A stretch of DNA of 16,206 nucleotides, taken from NCBI GenBank assembly GCA_029573925.1, contig JAKQBV010000139.1, positions 1 through 16,206 on the forward strand, in the 5' to 3' direction. Shown here piece after piece: positions 13,856 to 16,206 of the stretch. A program made the translations under genes and the position numbers. Numbering within the stretch: position 1 is the first letter of the stretch; each line of letters begins with the position of its first letter. The DNA is from a bacterium. Lineage in GTDB: Bacteria > UBP15 > UBA6099. The notes under the pieces are model-generated. The model had not been told where the DNA came from, ran no database searches, and worked only from the letters and a program-made list of their open reading frames with translations.

Positions 13856-13902
13856 AATCAGCTATATGAAAAACGCCATTTAAATCACAACGGAGAGAAA
13901 AG

Positions 13903-16206
13903 ATGAAACCATGTCACGTTTTCCATGTGGCTCCGTCGCTTCCGGAAAAACTCAACACTTTGATGGAGCTTGCGTATAACATAAGGTGGAGTTGGGATCA
14001 CGACACGGTGGACCTGTTCCGCAGACTAGACAGAGACTTGTGGGACAACATGTACGGCAACCCGGTGAAGATGCTGGGGCATATCAAACAGGACAGGCTG
14101 AAGGAAGTCGAGAACGACGACGCAATAATGGCTCACCTCGAACGCGCGTATGAGAGCCTAGTTGAATATCTCGGCGAACCGAAAACATGGTATCAGACTT
14201 ATCAGAAGCCGAAATATCCGCTAGAAGTGGCTTACTTCTCGATGGAGTTCGGACTCACCGAATGTATCACCAACTATTCGGGCGGTCTGGGACTGCTCTC
14301 CGGAGACCATATCAAGGCCGCCAGCGACCTCGGCATTCCTTTTACGGGGATAGGTCTGCTCTATCAGGAAGGTTATTTCGCTCAGTATCTCAACGCGGAC
14401 GGATGGCAAAACGAGAAATATCTTGATAACGATTTCTTCACAATGCCGATTAGGCAGTTGACGGACAAAGACGGCAAGCCTGTAAGGATACAGGTGGAGT
14501 ACCCTACCGGAACGGTGACTGCGCAGGTGTGGAACATTCAGGTCGGCAGAAACATGCTCCTGCTGCTCGACACGAACCTGCCGGAAGCGAACAGCCCCGA
14601 AGACTGCAAGATTACCAGCGCGCTGTACGGCGGCGATATCCACCTGAGGATGAAACAGGAGATATTGCTGGGGATAGGCGGCGTGAGGACGCTGGTTGCC
14701 GCCGGGATTGAACCGAACGTCTATCACATGAACGAGGGCCATTCGGCTTTTCTGAGCATGGAGCGGATTGCCAGATACATGAGGATTAAGAACCTCGACT
14801 TCTGGGAATCCAGATCGGTCGTGAGAGCGAGCAATGTTTTCACGACGCACACGCCAGTTCCCGCCGGCATCGACATTTTCTCTCCGGACATCGTGGTCAA
14901 GTATTTGAAGAGATACATCGACGCACTTGGAATCAGCGAAGACGCATTTCTCGGTCTTGGAAGGCAGAATCCGTCAGACAAGGCCGAGAGTTTCAGCATG
15001 GCGGTGTTTGCGATAAAGAACGCGGCTCTGATAAACGGCGTCAGCGAGCTTCATGGAGACGTGTCAAGAAAGATGTTCGCCGGAATTTGGCCGGACGTGC
15101 CGGTGGACGAAGTGCCGATCACTCACGTGACGAACGGCGTCCATACGCTTTCATGGGTGTCGAAGGAAATGACCGACCTGCTCGACAGATATCTCGGCCC
15201 GAAATGGAAAACGGACCCGACGGACAAAGAACTGTGGAAAAGAACGGATGTGATTCCGCCCGAGGAGTTGTGGAGGACGCACGAGCGGCGGCGGGAGAGG
15301 CTTGTGGCGTTTGCCAGAAGGAAACTTGCCCAGCAACTTGAGTCGCAGGGCGCTCTTTCGTCGGAAGTCCGCAAGGCCGCCGAAGTCCTCAACCCAGAAG
15401 CTCTCACCATAGGCTTCGCTCGCAGATTCGCCACTTACAAACGCGGCGACCTGCTGATGAGGGACCCTGAAAGGCTCATAAGGCTCCTAAACGACAAAGA
15501 CAGACCGGTTCAGATAATTTACGCGGGGAAAGCGCACCCGCGAGACGTCGAGGGCAAAGAGGTTATCAAACACATCATCCATCAGGCCAGACGCCCCGAA
15601 CTGCGCTCCCACATCGTCTTTCTGGAAAACTACGACATCTTTCTTGCCCGCTACATGACTCAGGGAGTGGACATCTGGATGAACACTCCGAGGCGTCCGA
15701 TGGAGGCCAGCGGCACTAGCGGAATGAAAGCCACCGCCAACGGCGCTCTCAATATCAGCGTGCTGGATGGCTGGTGGTGCGAGGGTTATAACGCCGATCT
15801 CGGATGGGCTATCGGTCACGGCGAGGTGTATGACAACTATCAGTATCAGGATGAGATTGAAGCAAATCAGTTATATGAAATCTTGGAGAAAGAAGTCGTT
15901 CCTCTTTATTACGAACGCGGCTCGGACGGCTTGCCCCGCAGATGGATTCAGATGATGAAGAACTCGATGAAAAACAACTGTCCGGTCTTCAACACGAACC
16001 GGATGGTACAACAATACGCGGTCGAGACTTACGATCCCTGCGCCCGCAGACACGATATGCTCACCGAGAACGATTGCGCCGAAACGCGCGCTTTCACTCA
16101 GTGGAAAATCAAAGTCCGGAGCGTTTGGAAGAACCTGAAAATTCGCTCTGTGAAATGCAACGGCGGAGACATGGTCAAAGTCGGAGACAAGATGGAGATC
16201 GAGGCG
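13903..16206 (+). CDS. glgP: Alpha-glucan (glycogen/maltodextrin) phosphorylase, 3' end cut by the window
   Basis: The frame is open from ATG 13903 to the window edge (768 codons), so the C-terminus is missing; bacterial members of this short type are roughly 850 residues. It removes glucose units from alpha-1,4-glucan using phosphate, giving glucose 1-phosphate, with pyridoxal phosphate as cofactor. Residues 1-100 are the N-terminal helical region of the archaeal/bacterial short type (LMELAYNIRWSWDHDTVDLF). Then come VAYFSMEFGLTE, YSGGLGLLSGDHIKAASDLG, GIGLLYQEGYF, YHMNEGHSAF, FTTHTPVPAGID, THVTNGVHTLSWVS, IGFARRFATYKR and YAGKAHPRD. The PLP site is MEASGTSGMKATANGALN with Schiff-base Lys609. 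GGAG lies seven bases before the ATG. The product would feed a hexose-phosphate pathway in the cytosol. The assignment is very firm. Confidence 0.96.
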   Translation, partial: MKPCHVFHVAPSLPEKLNTLMELAYNIRWSWDHDTVDLFRRLDRDLWDNMYGNPVKMLGHIKQDRLKEVENDDAIMAHLERAYESLVEYLGEPKTWYQTYQKPKYPLEVAYFSMEFGLTECITNYSGGLGLLSGDHIKAASDLGIPFTGIGLLYQEGYFAQYLNADGWQNEKYLDNDFFTMPIRQLTDKDGKPVRIQVEYPTGTVTAQVWNIQVGRNMLLLLDTNLPEANSPEDCKITSALYGGDIHLRMKQEILLGIGGVRTLVAAGIEPNVYHMNEGHSAFLSMERIARYMRIKNLDFWESRSVVRASNVFTTHTPVPAGIDIFSPDIVVKYLKRYIDALGISEDAFLGLGRQNPSDKAESFSMAVFAIKNAALINGVSELHGDVSRKMFAGIWPDVPVDEVPITHVTNGVHTLSWVSKEMTDLLDRYLGPKWKTDPTDKELWKRTDVIPPEELWRTHERRRERLVAFARRKLAQQLESQGALSSEVRKAAEVLNPEALTIGFARRFATYKRGDLLMRDPERLIRLLNDKDRPVQIIYAGKAHPRDVEGKEVIKHIIHQARRPELRSHIVFLENYDIFLARYMTQGVDIWMNTPRRPMEASGTSGMKATANGALNISVLDGWWCEGYNADLGWAIGHGEVYDNYQYQDEIEANQLYEILEKEVVPLYYERGSDGLPRRWIQMMKNSMKNNCPVFNTNRMVQQYAVETYDPCARRHDMLTENDCAETRAFTQWKIKVRSVWKNLKIRSVKCNGGDMVKVGDKMEIEA

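Overview
The window is ordinary bacterial chromosome: about 16.2 kb, tightly packed, 13 sizeable protein genes plus one small gene, on both strands. There are no tRNA or rRNA genes, IS elements, phage genes or CRISPR repeats. The protein set (a lipoprotein with a lipobox, HD-GYP signalling, a TerC exporter, a secreted Cys-rich protein, glycogen phosphorylase, a UroD-like enzyme) points to a Gram-negative-type, probably environmental and poorly sampled lineage. The C-x-D-G...C Cys pattern in the secreted protein recalls Myxococcota/deltaproteobacterial-type or candidate-phylum genomes. That placement is an impression and cannot be proven from this window.

Layout. (1) 1-3255, plus strand: the 3' part of an SLC12-like (cation-chloride cotransporter type) APC permease with a long cytosolic tail, then a TerC/Alx-type membrane ion exporter. 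(2) 5939-3353, minus strand: a small soluble protein with a weak FlaG-like C-terminus, an unlisted-size 41-residue single-span membrane protein whose stop codon overlaps the TTG start of the next gene (TTGA), and a large GT-C-type membrane glycosyltransferase. (3) 6152-9903, plus strand: a receiver-like protein that has lost its phospho-acceptor Asp, an exported glycerophosphodiester phosphodiesterase fused to a C-terminal 3D-type barrel, a UroD/MtaA-family protein, and a compact stand-alone HD-GYP c-di-GMP phosphodiesterase. (4) 11026-9907, minus strand: a lipoprotein followed by a DUF1232/YkvA-type membrane protein. (5) 11292-16206, plus strand: a secreted Cys-rich protein with a probable alpha-helical toroid, a histidine-phosphatase (phosphoglycerate-mutase-like) protein, and glgP (alpha-glucan phosphorylase), which runs off the right edge.

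Themes. Several genes concern envelope or carbohydrate: the GT-C transferase, the GDPD-3D fusion, the lipoprotein, the secreted helical protein and GlgP. Two are signalling-type: the pseudo-receiver and HD-GYP. Their linkage is by neighbourhood only; I see no single pathway. Promoters show a consistent picture: exact TATAAT -10 boxes with poor -35 boxes. Start codons were reassigned by Shine-Dalgarno position for the pseudo-receiver (6152), the UroD-like gene (8011), the lipoprotein (11026) and the phosphatase (13103). No intergenic stretch exceeds about 225 bases.

I do not see an obviously new multi-gene system. The most interesting items are the GDPD-3D fusion, the disulfide-rich secreted protein, the pseudo-receiver and the coupled small membrane protein.
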